From the NCBI GenBank assembly GCA_041920215.1, contig JAYRSJ010000018.1:1-64000 (forward strand): 64,000 nt of DNA. The letters run 5' to 3'. The translations under genes were made by a program, and so were the position numbers. This DNA comes from JAYRSJ01 sp041920215 (GTDB lineage: Bacteria > Pseudomonadota > Gammaproteobacteria > Burkholderiales > Burkholderiaceae_C). The notes under the pieces are model-generated. The model worked only from the letters and a program-made list of their open reading frames with translations. It was not told the DNA's origin and ran no database searches. Below, piece after piece: positions 23,921 through 32,508 of the stretch (position 1 is its first letter; each line of letters starts with the position of its first letter).

Positions 23921-24931
23921 ATGCAAACCCAGCGCGCCCATCTCATTCCCCGCATCGCCATCGTCGGTGCCGGCCTGGCCGGCCTGGCCTGCGCCAGCCG
24001 GTTGCGGGCGGCCGGGCTGCAGCCCACGCTGTTCGACAAGAGCCGCGGACCGGCGGGCCGCATGAGCACCCGGCGCGGTGAGGGCTGGCAATGCGACCAT
24101 GGCGCGCAGTACTTCACCGCCCGTGATCCGCAGTTCCGCGCCGAGGTCGATCGCTGGCAGCAGGCCGGCGTCGCGGCGGCCTGGTCACCGCGGCTGCACA
24201 TCATCGGGCCGGAGGCCGGGCACAGACCCGAGGCCGGGCTGGAGCGCTTTGTGGGCCTGCCCGGCATGACGGCGCCAGCGCGCTGGCTGGCCCAGGGGCT
24301 GGACCTGCGGCTGGAGCAGGCGGTGCAGGGCCTCTGCCGCACGCAGCAGGGCTGGCAGCTGCAGCTGGATGGCGCATCGGCCGGTCCTTTCGATGCGGTG
24401 CTGCTGGCCCTGCCGGCGCCCCAGGCCGCGGCCCTGCTGGACGCCGCAACGACGGCGCCGGCCCTGCTGCAGGCGGCTGCCACGCCGATGCGGGCCTGCT
24501 GGGCCCTGATGCTGGGCTATGCCCAGCCGCTGGGCCTGGAGTTCGATGCGGCCTTCGTCAACGCCGGCCCGCTGCGCTGGCTGGCGCGCGACAGCAGCAA
24601 GCCCGGGCGGCCGGCTGGCGAGACCTGGCTGCTGCACGCGAACGCAGCCTGGAGCGAGGCCCATCTGGAGGCTGCGCCCGAGCAAGTGTCGGCACTGCTG
24701 CTGCAAGCCTTTGTGGCGCTGGGCGGCGACCCACAGCCATCGCGTCAGACTGCGCATCGATGGCGTTATGCGGACCAGGCGCAAGCCCTGCAGTCCGGCT
24801 GCGTCTGGCAGGCCGGCGAGCGCCTGGGCCTCGCGGGTGACTGGCTCAGCGGCGGCAAGGTCGAGGGGGCCTGGATCAGCGGCAGGCGTCTGGCCGAGGC
24901 CTTGCTGGATGGCTGGGAGCCTGCCGCCTGA
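23921..24931 (+). CDS. Renalase-like NAD(P)/FAD-dependent oxidoreductase
   Basis: The 336-residue flavoprotein starts with an FAD-binding GxGxxG (IAIVGAGLAGLACASRL) and then the GRMSTRR and DHGAQYFTARD motifs of the renalase/amine-oxidase branch. The C-terminal FAD segment is LGLAGDWLSGGKVEGAWISG. It is probably cytoplasmic. Relatives oxidise alternative nicotinamide isomers or amines; the exact substrate is not known. The ATG at 23921 places the Rossmann strand at residue 12. Confidence 0.87.
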   Translation: MQTQRAHLIPRIAIVGAGLAGLACASRLRAAGLQPTLFDKSRGPAGRMSTRRGEGWQCDHGAQYFTARDPQFRAEVDRWQQAGVAAAWSPRLHIIGPEAGHRPEAGLERFVGLPGMTAPARWLAQGLDLRLEQAVQGLCRTQQGWQLQLDGASAGPFDAVLLALPAPQAAALLDAATTAPALLQAAATPMRACWALMLGYAQPLGLEFDAAFVNAGPLRWLARDSSKPGRPAGETWLLHANAAWSEAHLEAAPEQVSALLLQAFVALGGDPQPSRQTAHRWRYADQAQALQSGCVWQAGERLGLAGDWLSGGKVEGAWISGRRLAEALLDGWEPAA

Positions 24932-24950
24932 GCGTCGCCCAGGCCGCGAT

Positions 24951-25820
24951 TCAGGCTTCCTCGATCAGGTGGCGGCTGCGCACCGCGCCGGGCAGATCGT
25001 CGCTGCCGAAGCCATAGGGCGCGATGGCGGCCAGGTGCGCCGGGCTGCCCATCAGCCCGGCCTGGGCGGCGATCCAGGCCTGCTGCAGGCTGCGGTCCTC
25101 GGGGTGAAACTGGAAGGCGGTATAGCCCAGGGCCTTGCCGCCCGCTTCCTGGCGCAGGCGCAGCGCCTGGAACTGCGGGTGCGCGGCCGCCAGCATGCGC
25201 ACCGCGGGCAGTGACAGGCACAAGGCCTGGGCGCTGCCTTCGCGCAAGGCTTCCAGTGCCGCAGCGAGGTTGTCGACCAGCTGCAGGCGCGGTTCGCTCA
25301 GGCCCAGCTGGCCCAGGCGTGCCGCTTCCACCGAAGCGCGCAGGGCCAGCACCCGCAGCTCGCCCTGGTCGCGCAGATCGGCCTCGCTGCGCAGATTGCG
25401 CGGATTGCCCGCGTCCACCAGCAGGCCCGGCAGCACGCGCAGGCTGGGGTCGGAGAACAGCACCTGGCGGGCCCGCTCCGGGGTGACGAACATGCCGGCT
25501 GCAATCAGGTCGTAGTCGCGCGCCAGCAGGCCGGCGATCAGTGCGCTGAAGGGGCGTTCCAGCCACTGGCTGCGCTCCAGGCCCAGCTGTGCGGCCACCA
25601 GGCGGGCCACCGCCGGCGCCTCGCCGATCACCCGGCCCTGGGCATCGCGCATCGCATAGGGGGCCTCAACGGCATAGCCTATGCGCAGCAGGCCCTGGCG
25701 CCTGACCCGGGCCAGACCGCTGCGGCCCTGCCATTGCCAGACCAGAGCCGCGGCGGCACCCATGCCGGCGAACAAGCCCGCGGCAATCAGGCCGCGGCGT
25801 TTGGAGCTGGCGAGCGTCAT
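24951..25820 (-). CDS. Periplasmic substrate-binding protein (SBP family 3)
   Basis: The 289-residue protein has an N-terminal hydrophobic segment (LIAAGLFAGMGAAAALVW) after a KRRG stretch, consistent with a signal or anchor. It then has a type-2 periplasmic binding fold: LRIGYAVEAPYAMRDAQGRVIGEAPAVARLVAAQLG, followed by DLIAAGMFVTPERARQVLFS. Such proteins bind amino acids or act as sensor domains. No permease or ATPase gene is nearby, so it may work with a distant transporter. The ATG at 25820 gives the signal sequence. Confidence 0.8.
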   Translation of the reverse strand: MTLASSKRRGLIAAGLFAGMGAAAALVWQWQGRSGLARVRRQGLLRIGYAVEAPYAMRDAQGRVIGEAPAVARLVAAQLGLERSQWLERPFSALIAGLLARDYDLIAAGMFVTPERARQVLFSDPSLRVLPGLLVDAGNPRNLRSEADLRDQGELRVLALRASVEAARLGQLGLSEPRLQLVDNLAAALEALREGSAQALCLSLPAVRMLAAAHPQFQALRLRQEAGGKALGYTAFQFHPEDRSLQQAWIAAQAGLMGSPAHLAAIAPYGFGSDDLPGAVRSRHLIEEA

Positions 25821-25891
25821 CTGTCTTCCCCCTGAACCGGCCCCTGCGAGGGGCGCTTTTGCCAGCGGTGTACACCGGCCGGAAACCAGGG

Positions 25892-27067
25892 TCAAGCGGG
25901 GGTCAGGCCCGGGTCCTGCCAGAGCTGCACGCAGTTGCGGCCGCCGTCCTTGGCGCGGTAGAGGGCGCGGTCGGCGCGGGCGCAGAGCTGATCGGCGCTG
26001 AGCCCGCTGTCGGAGGCGGCCACCGCGATGCCGGCCGAGACGGTCAGCTGGATGGCCTGGCCGTCGCGGCCGCGCAGGCTCAGGCCCTCGACCGCGCGCC
26101 GGATATCGTCGACCAGGCGCTGGGCGCCGGGCGCATCGGTGGCCGGCAGGATCAGGCCGAACTCCTCGCCGCCCATGCGGCCCAGCACATCCGAGCCGCG
26201 CAGGCGCTTGCGCACCACCTCGGCAAAGGTGCGCAGCGCATCGTCGCCGGCGCCGTGGCCATGGCGGTCGTTGATCTGCTTGAAGAAGTCCAGGTCCAGC
26301 AACGCAAAAGCCACCGGTGCGCCGTCGCGCCGGCCGCGTTCCAGGCTGTGGGCCAGCAGCGCGTCGGTGGCGCTGCGGTTCAGGCAGGCGGTCATGCCAT
26401 CGGTGGTGGCCATTTCTTCCATGCGCCGGGTGCTGCGCTCGAAGCAGGCCAGCACAAAGCCGAAGCCGGTGCCCAGCAGACTGATGAAGCTGACGAGAAA
26501 GGTCAGACCCTGGCCCAGGCTGGACTGCAGCAGATGGTCATAGTCCTGCGGCACCAGCATGGCGTGGATGCCGCGCACGCACAGTGCGCCCGCCGCCAGG
26601 GCCAGCGTGATGCCCACGGTGCGCAGTGAGGGCTCGGCATGCCAGCCATGCCGGAACACCAGGGCGACGCTGGGCAGCAGCAGGGCGGTGAAGAGCAGCG
26701 AGATCAGCGCGGTGCGCGGCGCCAGGGGCCAGGGCAGCATCAGCAGGATCAGGCCGGCGCCCAGCGCCAGCGCGATCCAGGGCCAGCGGCTCAGGCGCTG
26801 CTGCAGCAGGTGCACCGACAGGGCCTGGTTGTAGAGCAGCAGGCCCAGGCAGATCAGCACATTGCCGACAAAGACCGAAACACCGAGGGGCAGGAACACT
26901 CTTGCGCCCAGAAAGGCGTAACCCAGCAGCAGCGCCCAGGAGGCCTTGGCCCAGAGGCTCAGGGCCGGATGCTGCAAGCCGCCGCGCTGCGCGAAAGCCA
27001 GCTGGACGCACAGCATCAGAAAGCCGGTCAGCAGGGCCACCAGCAGCGTGGGGATGTGGATGGACAA
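25892..27067 (-). CDS. Membrane diguanylate cyclase (GGDEF)
   Basis: About six membrane helices occupy residues 3-205, followed by a GGDEF domain that makes cyclic di-GMP. The active site is GGEEF, preceded five residues upstream by the inhibitory I-site R-G-S-D, and a LLDLDFFKQINDRHGHGAGD metal-binding block is intact. I chose the TTG at 27067 (giving a protein starting S-I-H-I-P-T-L at residue 2) because it opens directly into the first helix. The frame stays open upstream to 27214 but that part is low-complexity. Confidence 0.87.
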   Translation of the reverse strand: MSIHIPTLLVALLTGFLMLCVQLAFAQRGGLQHPALSLWAKASWALLLGYAFLGARVFLPLGVSVFVGNVLICLGLLLYNQALSVHLLQQRLSRWPWIALALGAGLILLMLPWPLAPRTALISLLFTALLLPSVALVFRHGWHAEPSLRTVGITLALAAGALCVRGIHAMLVPQDYDHLLQSSLGQGLTFLVSFISLLGTGFGFVLACFERSTRRMEEMATTDGMTACLNRSATDALLAHSLERGRRDGAPVAFALLDLDFFKQINDRHGHGAGDDALRTFAEVVRKRLRGSDVLGRMGGEEFGLILPATDAPGAQRLVDDIRRAVEGLSLRGRDGQAIQLTVSAGIAVAASDSGLSADQLCARADRALYRAKDGGRNCVQLWQDPGLTPA

Positions 27068-27244
27068 GAGGGGGGGTGCTCCAGGCGCGCGCAGCGCCTG
27101 CGAGTGTAAGGCCCGGGTTTGCGTGGGGGAAGCCGGGCGTGGCGCAGAACGCCCAGCAGAGCCTGTCGCACGGTCCGTCCAGGGCGCCTGGCACAGCTCC
27201 TGGATCGCGCACAATCGGCGTGCAGCAATAGCGGAGACGAAGTG

Positions 27245-27724
27245 ATGCAGGAACTCATGGGATCACGCCTGGCCCTGGCGCTGGCCTTGGTGCTGAGCAC
27301 CGCCGCCGCCGCCGAACCGGTGGGCGAGGTCGATACCGTGTTCAAGTTCATAGGCCCCGACCACAAAATCGTCGTCGAGGCCTACGAGGATCCCAAGGTG
27401 GAGGGCGTGGCCTGCTATGTCTCGCGGGCCAAGACCGGCGGCATCAAGGGCGCGCTGGGTCTGGCCGAGGATCGCAGCGAGGCATCCATTGCCTGCCGCC
27501 AGGTCGGCCCCATCGTGATTGCCAAGCCGCTGCGCCAGCAGGAAGAGGTGTTCAACGAGCGCATCTCCCTGGTCTTCAAGAAGCTGCGCATCGTCCGCAT
27601 GGTCGACGCCAAGCGCAACACCCTGGTCTACCTGACCTACTCGGACCGCCTGATCGAGGGCTCGCCCCAGAACAGCGTCACCGCGGTGCCGGTGGACCGG
27701 GCCACGCCGATACCGCTGCGCTAG
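27245..27724 (+). CDS. creA: CreA family protein
   Basis: The 159-residue protein has a cleavable signal peptide (MGSRLALALALVLSTAAAAEP) and the CreA core: GEVDTVFKFIGPDHKIVVEAYEDPKVEGVACYVSRAKTGG, then ASIACRQVGPI and VFKKLRIVRMVD. CreA is a conserved periplasmic protein of unknown function. The stop overlaps the stop of the hybrid kinase on the other strand in a shared CTAG (27721-27724). It is divergent from the diguanylate cyclase. Confidence 0.92.
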   Translation: MQELMGSRLALALALVLSTAAAAEPVGEVDTVFKFIGPDHKIVVEAYEDPKVEGVACYVSRAKTGGIKGALGLAEDRSEASIACRQVGPIVIAKPLRQQEEVFNERISLVFKKLRIVRMVDAKRNTLVYLTYSDRLIEGSPQNSVTAVPVDRATPIPLR

Positions 27725-30700
27725 CTGCGCAGGCGCTGCAGCAGTTCCAGCGCCGTCTCGAAGTCGTAGGCCCGGATGCGCTCGCCCATGGTGTGGGCGG
27801 CGCGGCCGTAGCGGGAGCGCAGCGGCGCGGCCAGCTCGATATAGCGGGCGCGGGCACGCACATCGCCGGCGCGCAGCAGCTCGGCCAGCTCGGCCAGCTC
27901 GGCCGCCATCCGGGCCTCGCCGGGGCCGCCGCTGACCGGCGCGGGTGCCTCGTCCAGCGCGGCCGGCTGGGTCGCATCGACCGCGTCCAGCGCATCGCCC
28001 AGGCCGTCCAGCAGGACGCGCAGGCTGCGATCCAGCAGGCGGGCCCGGCGCTCGCTGTCAGGGGCGCCGCTCAGCAGCGCCTGCTCCAGCTGCGCGGCCT
28101 CATCGGCCAGGGCCTGGGCGCCAATCGTGGCCGCCGAGCCCTTGATGCCATGGCACCAGTGGCGCAGCGCCTCCAGCCCCTCGCCGACGCCGGCCAGACC
28201 GGCGGCATTGTGCAGATGGAACTGCTTGAGCACCCGCAGATAGGTCTCGACCCGGCCGCCGCACAGCTGCAGGCCGCGCTGGCTGTCCAGCGTGCTCAGC
28301 TGGGTCAGCCAGTCGGGCAGGCCGGCGCCGGGGAATGCCACCGCGGGCGCGGCGCCGGTGGCGACAGGCTCGGCCAGGATCTCGGCCCGCCGGGGCAGCC
28401 AGCGCAGCAGTGCCGCATAGAGCTGCTCGGGGTCGACGGGCTTGCCCACATGGTCGTTCATGCCGGCGGCCAGGCAGGCGGCGCGATCCTCGCCAAAGGC
28501 ATTGGCCGTCATCGCCACCACCGGCAGCTCGGCCAGGCGCGGTGAGGCGCGCAGATGGCGGGTGGCCTCCAGCCCGTCCAGGCGGGGCATCTGCACATCC
28601 ATCAGCACCAGATCTACCGTCTGCGTGGCCAGTTTCTCCAGGGCCTGCAGTCCGTCGTCGGCGCGCAGCACCTCCAGGCCGGCGTCCTGCAGCAGCTCGG
28701 CCGCCACATCCTGGTTGACCGGGTTGTCCTCCACCAGCAGCACCCGTGCCCCGGCGTGGGCGCGGCGCAGCTGGGCCAGCGGCCTGGTCGCCGGGCTGGG
28801 CGCGTCGCCGCTGTCGCCCAGGCCCAGCAGCGCGCGCAGACTCTCGGCCAGGCGCAGCGGCGCGGCCGGCTTCAGCAGCACCGCCGCATAGCCGGCGCGG
28901 CGCGCGGCAATCGCCAGGCGCTCCTCGTCCTGGGCGCTCAGCAGCAGCGCTGGCGCCACGCTGCCGGCCGCGCGCAGGGTCTGCAGCGCGGGGGCGACAG
29001 CGTCGGCCGCTGCGGCAATCAGCCAGGCCTGCGGCTCCGCGTCGGCGCCCGGCTGCCGCAGCGCCGCCGCGGCGGCCTGGCTGTCGGGCCAGGCACTGAG
29101 CCGGGCGCCCCATTGCCGCAGCAGCTGGCCCAGCGCTTCGCGCGCCACCTCCAGCGGCTCGATCAGCCCCAGATGCTGGCCTGCCAGCCAGACCGGCTGC
29201 GGCAGCTGCTCCTCGGCCAGGCCCAGCCGCAGGCTGAACCAGAACTCGCTGCCCGCGCCCGGCTCGCTCTGCACCCCCACGCTGCCGCCCATCAGCTCGG
29301 CCAGATGGCGGGTGATGGACAGGCCCAGGCCGGTGCCACCGTAGCGGCGGGTGGTGGAGCTGTCGCCCTGCTCGAAGTCATGGAAGAGGCGCGGCAGCAT
29401 CTCGGGCGCAATGCCTATGCCGGTATCGCGGACGCTGAACCTGAGCGTCAGCCCTTCGCTGTCCTGTGCCAAGACCTTGCCGGCCAGACAGATCCAGCCG
29501 TGCTCGGTGAACTTGATCGCGTTCGACAGCAGGTTCAGCAGGGCCTGCGAAAGCCGGGTGGGATCGCCCAGCACCCGCTGCGGCAGGTCGGCCAGGTCCA
29601 GCACCAGCTCCAGCTGCTTGGCCCGCGCGCTGTCGATCAGCAGGTCCACGCCGGACATCAGCAGCTCGTGCAGATCGAAGCTGCGGCGTTCCAGCAGCAG
29701 CTTGCCGGATTCGATCTTGGACAGATCGAGGATGTCGTTGATCACCTGCAGCAGATGGTGGGCAGCCCCGTCCAGCTTGCCCAGGCGCTCCTGCGCCACC
29801 GCATCGGCGCTGTCGCGACGCAGCAGATGGGTCAGGCCGATGATGGCATTCATCGGCGTGCGGATCTCATGGCTCATATTGGCCAGGAACAGGCTCTTGG
29901 CCTGGCTGGCCGCATCGGCCCGGTCGCGTGCCTCGATCAGCGCCTGGTTGAGCCCCTGCAGCTGCAGCTGCGCGCTCTTGAGCTCGCTGATATCGGTCAC
30001 CAGCACGAAGAAACCGCGCACGGCACCGGGCTCGCCGTCGGGAATGTAGTGGGCCCAGAGCTGGCGCAGCTCGCCCGCGGCACTGCGGGCCTCGCGCTGG
30101 AAATGCTGGGGCTGGCCAGCCAGCGCGCCGGCCACCGCCGGCGCCACCAGCCGGTGGAAGTCCTCACCCAGCGCGACCCGCATCTCCTGGCCCAGCAGCG
30201 CCTCGGGGGCCAGGCCGAACCAGCGGGTATAGGCCTTGTTCGCAAAACGGCAGCGGCGCGACTGGTCCCAGTAGGCCACCATGCCGGGGATGTTGTCGGC
30301 AATCGCCCGGGTGAAGGCCTCGGCCTCGGACAGGGCCTGGGTGCGCTGCGCCACCAGCTCTTCCAGATGGTGGCGGTAGTGCTCCAGCTCCTGGTTCTGC
30401 TGCACCTCGCGGCTGACATCCCGGGTGATGCCGTACAGGCCCATCAGTTCTCCTGCGGCATCGCGCAGCGGCCCCTTGGTGGACGAGAGCTGGCGCACGC
30501 CCTGCGCCAGCTGCAGGCTTTCCTGCTGGTGGATGGAACGCTGCTCGTCCAGCACCTGGGCATCGGCCTGGCTGATGCGTTGCGCGTCCGCGGCGCTGAA
30601 CAGATCGCTGTCGCCCCGGCCCAGCACCTCACCCACAGCGCGGCCCAGCATGCGGGCGGCGGCTTCGTTGACGAAGAGGTAGCGGCCCTGCAGGTCCTTG

Positions 30701-31230
30701 GCGAAGATCGCGTCGGGCGAGGAGTTGGCGATGGCCTGCAGCAGCGCCAGGGCCTGCAGCTGGCGGGCCTGCTCCAGCCGCTCGGCCTGCAGCTTGTGCA
30801 CCGTGCGACGCTGGCGGCGCAGCTGCAGCCAGCTCCACACCGTGGCCAGCGCCAGCGCGGTCGCGGCACCGGCCCAGGCGGCCTGCTTGGGCTGGCCCTG
30901 GCGCAGCAGCCAGAGCGAGAGGGCAGCGCCGGCCATGGCCGGCGGCAGCAGGCCCAGCAGCAGATGCCAGCCGCGCAGCAGGGTCGATTCGGCACGCGGC
31001 TCGCCAGGGCCGGCGCGCAGCAGCGGTGCGCGCAGGGCCAGATAGAGCAGGGCGGCGCTGGCGCCCACATAGATCCAGCCCTTCAGCAGGCCCAGGGTTT
31101 CGTGCAGCGCGGCATCGCGCACCAACTGGGCCAGCAGCCAGTCCGATCCCAGTATCCAGGCGGCCGAGCCCAGCACATAGGCCCACAGCACATGCTGCAG
31201 CCGGCGCAGGCTCAGGGGCTTGCCGTGCAT
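27721..31230 (-). CDS. Hybrid sensor histidine kinase with two PAS, two REC and an HPt domain
   Basis: The 1169-residue protein has several N-terminal membrane helices (up to about residue 115) and a short coiled linker. PAS domains lie near 150-265 (SPDAIFAKDLQGRYLFVNEAA) and 300-420. HisKA has its phospho-His in MSHEIRTPMN near 453, followed by an HATPase domain (NLLSNAIKFT, GGTGLGLSITRHL). The first REC is degenerate, with AWLIAAAADA where the phospho-Asp should be. The second REC is intact (VLMDVQMPRLDG, near 877). A C-terminal HPt has H-G-I-K-G-S near 1028. It starts 4 bp after the HD-GYP gene, so the pair is an operon and the HPt may phosphorylate that regulator. Confidence 0.92.
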   Translation of the reverse strand: MHGKPLSLRRLQHVLWAYVLGSAAWILGSDWLLAQLVRDAALHETLGLLKGWIYVGASAALLYLALRAPLLRAGPGEPRAESTLLRGWHLLLGLLPPAMAGAALSLWLLRQGQPKQAAWAGAATALALATVWSWLQLRRQRRTVHKLQAERLEQARQLQALALLQAIANSSPDAIFAKDLQGRYLFVNEAAARMLGRAVGEVLGRGDSDLFSAADAQRISQADAQVLDEQRSIHQQESLQLAQGVRQLSSTKGPLRDAAGELMGLYGITRDVSREVQQNQELEHYRHHLEELVAQRTQALSEAEAFTRAIADNIPGMVAYWDQSRRCRFANKAYTRWFGLAPEALLGQEMRVALGEDFHRLVAPAVAGALAGQPQHFQREARSAAGELRQLWAHYIPDGEPGAVRGFFVLVTDISELKSAQLQLQGLNQALIEARDRADAASQAKSLFLANMSHEIRTPMNAIIGLTHLLRRDSADAVAQERLGKLDGAAHHLLQVINDILDLSKIESGKLLLERRSFDLHELLMSGVDLLIDSARAKQLELVLDLADLPQRVLGDPTRLSQALLNLLSNAIKFTEHGWICLAGKVLAQDSEGLTLRFSVRDTGIGIAPEMLPRLFHDFEQGDSSTTRRYGGTGLGLSITRHLAELMGGSVGVQSEPGAGSEFWFSLRLGLAEEQLPQPVWLAGQHLGLIEPLEVAREALGQLLRQWGARLSAWPDSQAAAAALRQPGADAEPQAWLIAAAADAVAPALQTLRAAGSVAPALLLSAQDEERLAIAARRAGYAAVLLKPAAPLRLAESLRALLGLGDSGDAPSPATRPLAQLRRAHAGARVLLVEDNPVNQDVAAELLQDAGLEVLRADDGLQALEKLATQTVDLVLMDVQMPRLDGLEATRHLRASPRLAELPVVAMTANAFGEDRAACLAAGMNDHVGKPVDPEQLYAALLRWLPRRAEILAEPVATGAAPAVAFPGAGLPDWLTQLSTLDSQRGLQLCGGRVETYLRVLKQFHLHNAAGLAGVGEGLEALRHWCHGIKGSAATIGAQALADEAAQLEQALLSGAPDSERRARLLDRSLRVLLDGLGDALDAVDATQPAALDEAPAPVSGGPGEARMAAELAELAELLRAGDVRARARYIELAAPLRSRYGRAAHTMGERIRAYDFETALELLQRLRS

Positions 31231-31234
31231 GGGC

Positions 31235-32335
31235 TCATTCGTCCGCGAAGCGCCGGGCGACGCGGCAGAAATCCGCATAGCAGGCTTCGAAGGCGTCGAC
31301 CACATCGGGGTCGAAATGGCGGCCGCGCTCGGCCAGTATCAGCGCACGGGCCTGCTCATGGCTCCAGGCGGTCTTGTAGACGCGCCGGCAGGTCAGCGCG
31401 TCGAAGACATCGGCCAGCGCCATCAGCCGCGCCGGCAGCGGTATCGCGGTGCCGGCCAGGCCTTCGGGGTAGCCGCCGCCGTCCCAGCGCTCATGGTGGC
31501 TGCGGGCGATCTGCACCGCATAGCGCAGAAAGCCCGGATCGCCCTCGGCACCGCTGTCGCGCAGCGCATGCTCGATCGCCTCGGCGCCCAGCGCCGCATG
31601 GGTCTGCATGATGGTCCATTCCTCGGGCGTCAGCTTGCCGGGCTTTTGCAGAATGCGGTCGGGCACGCCGACCTTGCCGATATCGTGCAGCACCGCCGAG
31701 CGCACCATCAGATCGATGGCCGCGCCGTCAAGCTCGGCCGGGAAGCGGCCCCGTGCGTACAGCCAGTCGGCCAGCAGCCGCACATAGGTCTGGGTGCGCA
31801 GCAGGTGGTAGCCGGTCTCCTGGTCGCGGGTTTCGGCCAGGCGGGCCAGCGCATGGATGCTGACCTCGCGCACGCGCTGGATCTCGCGCAGCCGGCGCTG
31901 CACCTCGGCCTCCAGGTCGCGGTTGCGCGCGCGCAGCTGCTGGCGCGCGCGATGCAGCTCCACATGGGTGGCCACCCGGGCCAGCAGCACGCTGGGCCGC
32001 ACCGGCTTGGTGATGTAGTCCACCGCGCCCAGGCGCAGGCCGCGCTCCTCGTCTTCGGTGGCGCCCATGGCGGTCACGAAGATCACCGGCAGTTCGCGGG
32101 TGTACGCGCCGGCGCGCAGCCGCTCCAGCACCGCATAGCCGTCCAGGCCGGGCATCATCACATCCAGCAGCAGCAGATCGGGCAGCGGCGGCTGCGCGAG
32201 CAGCTGCAGCGCGCGCTCGCCCGAGATCGCGGCCTGCACCCGGTAATGCGGCTGCAGCAAGTCGCCGAGAACGGTGAGGTTCTCGGGCTTGTCGTCGACG
32301 ATCAGTATCCGCGCCTCCCGGTGACGCTCGGGCAT
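31235..32335 (-). CDS. Response regulator with HD-GYP c-di-GMP phosphodiesterase domain
   Basis: The 366-residue protein has a receiver domain (ILIVDDKPENL, phospho-acceptor D58 in LLLLDVMMPGLDG, Lys in ITKPV), a helical linker, and an HD-GYP domain. The HD-GYP domain shows HDIGKVGVPDRILQKPGKL near 215 and HHERWDGGGYPEGLAG near 282, so the metal ligands and GYP are intact. It probably degrades c-di-GMP when phosphorylated, most likely by the kinase encoded downstream. GGGAGG lies 5 nt before the ATG at 32335. Confidence 0.94.
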   Translation of the reverse strand: MPERHREARILIVDDKPENLTVLGDLLQPHYRVQAAISGERALQLLAQPPLPDLLLLDVMMPGLDGYAVLERLRAGAYTRELPVIFVTAMGATEDEERGLRLGAVDYITKPVRPSVLLARVATHVELHRARQQLRARNRDLEAEVQRRLREIQRVREVSIHALARLAETRDQETGYHLLRTQTYVRLLADWLYARGRFPAELDGAAIDLMVRSAVLHDIGKVGVPDRILQKPGKLTPEEWTIMQTHAALGAEAIEHALRDSGAEGDPGFLRYAVQIARSHHERWDGGGYPEGLAGTAIPLPARLMALADVFDALTCRRVYKTAWSHEQARALILAERGRHFDPDVVDAFEACYADFCRVARRFADE

Positions 32336-32508
32336 CTTGGCCTCCCTGCTGGCAGGCGCCATTGGCGCATGCTGGCCCAGGCTAAGCCTTGATGCGTGTC
32401 AATACAAGCGCGCAGACCCTTGGCGGCGAGCCCAGGGCCGCACACAGGCAGCCACGGGTCGCCCCATCGCCGGGCCACAATCGGCGCATCCCGGTTCCAC
32501 CGCAAGCC

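Noticed and set aside
27068..27214. A 49-residue N-terminal extension of the first diguanylate cyclase
   Set aside because: It starts with TTG, is low-complexity, and ends exactly before the first membrane helix, where another start fits better.
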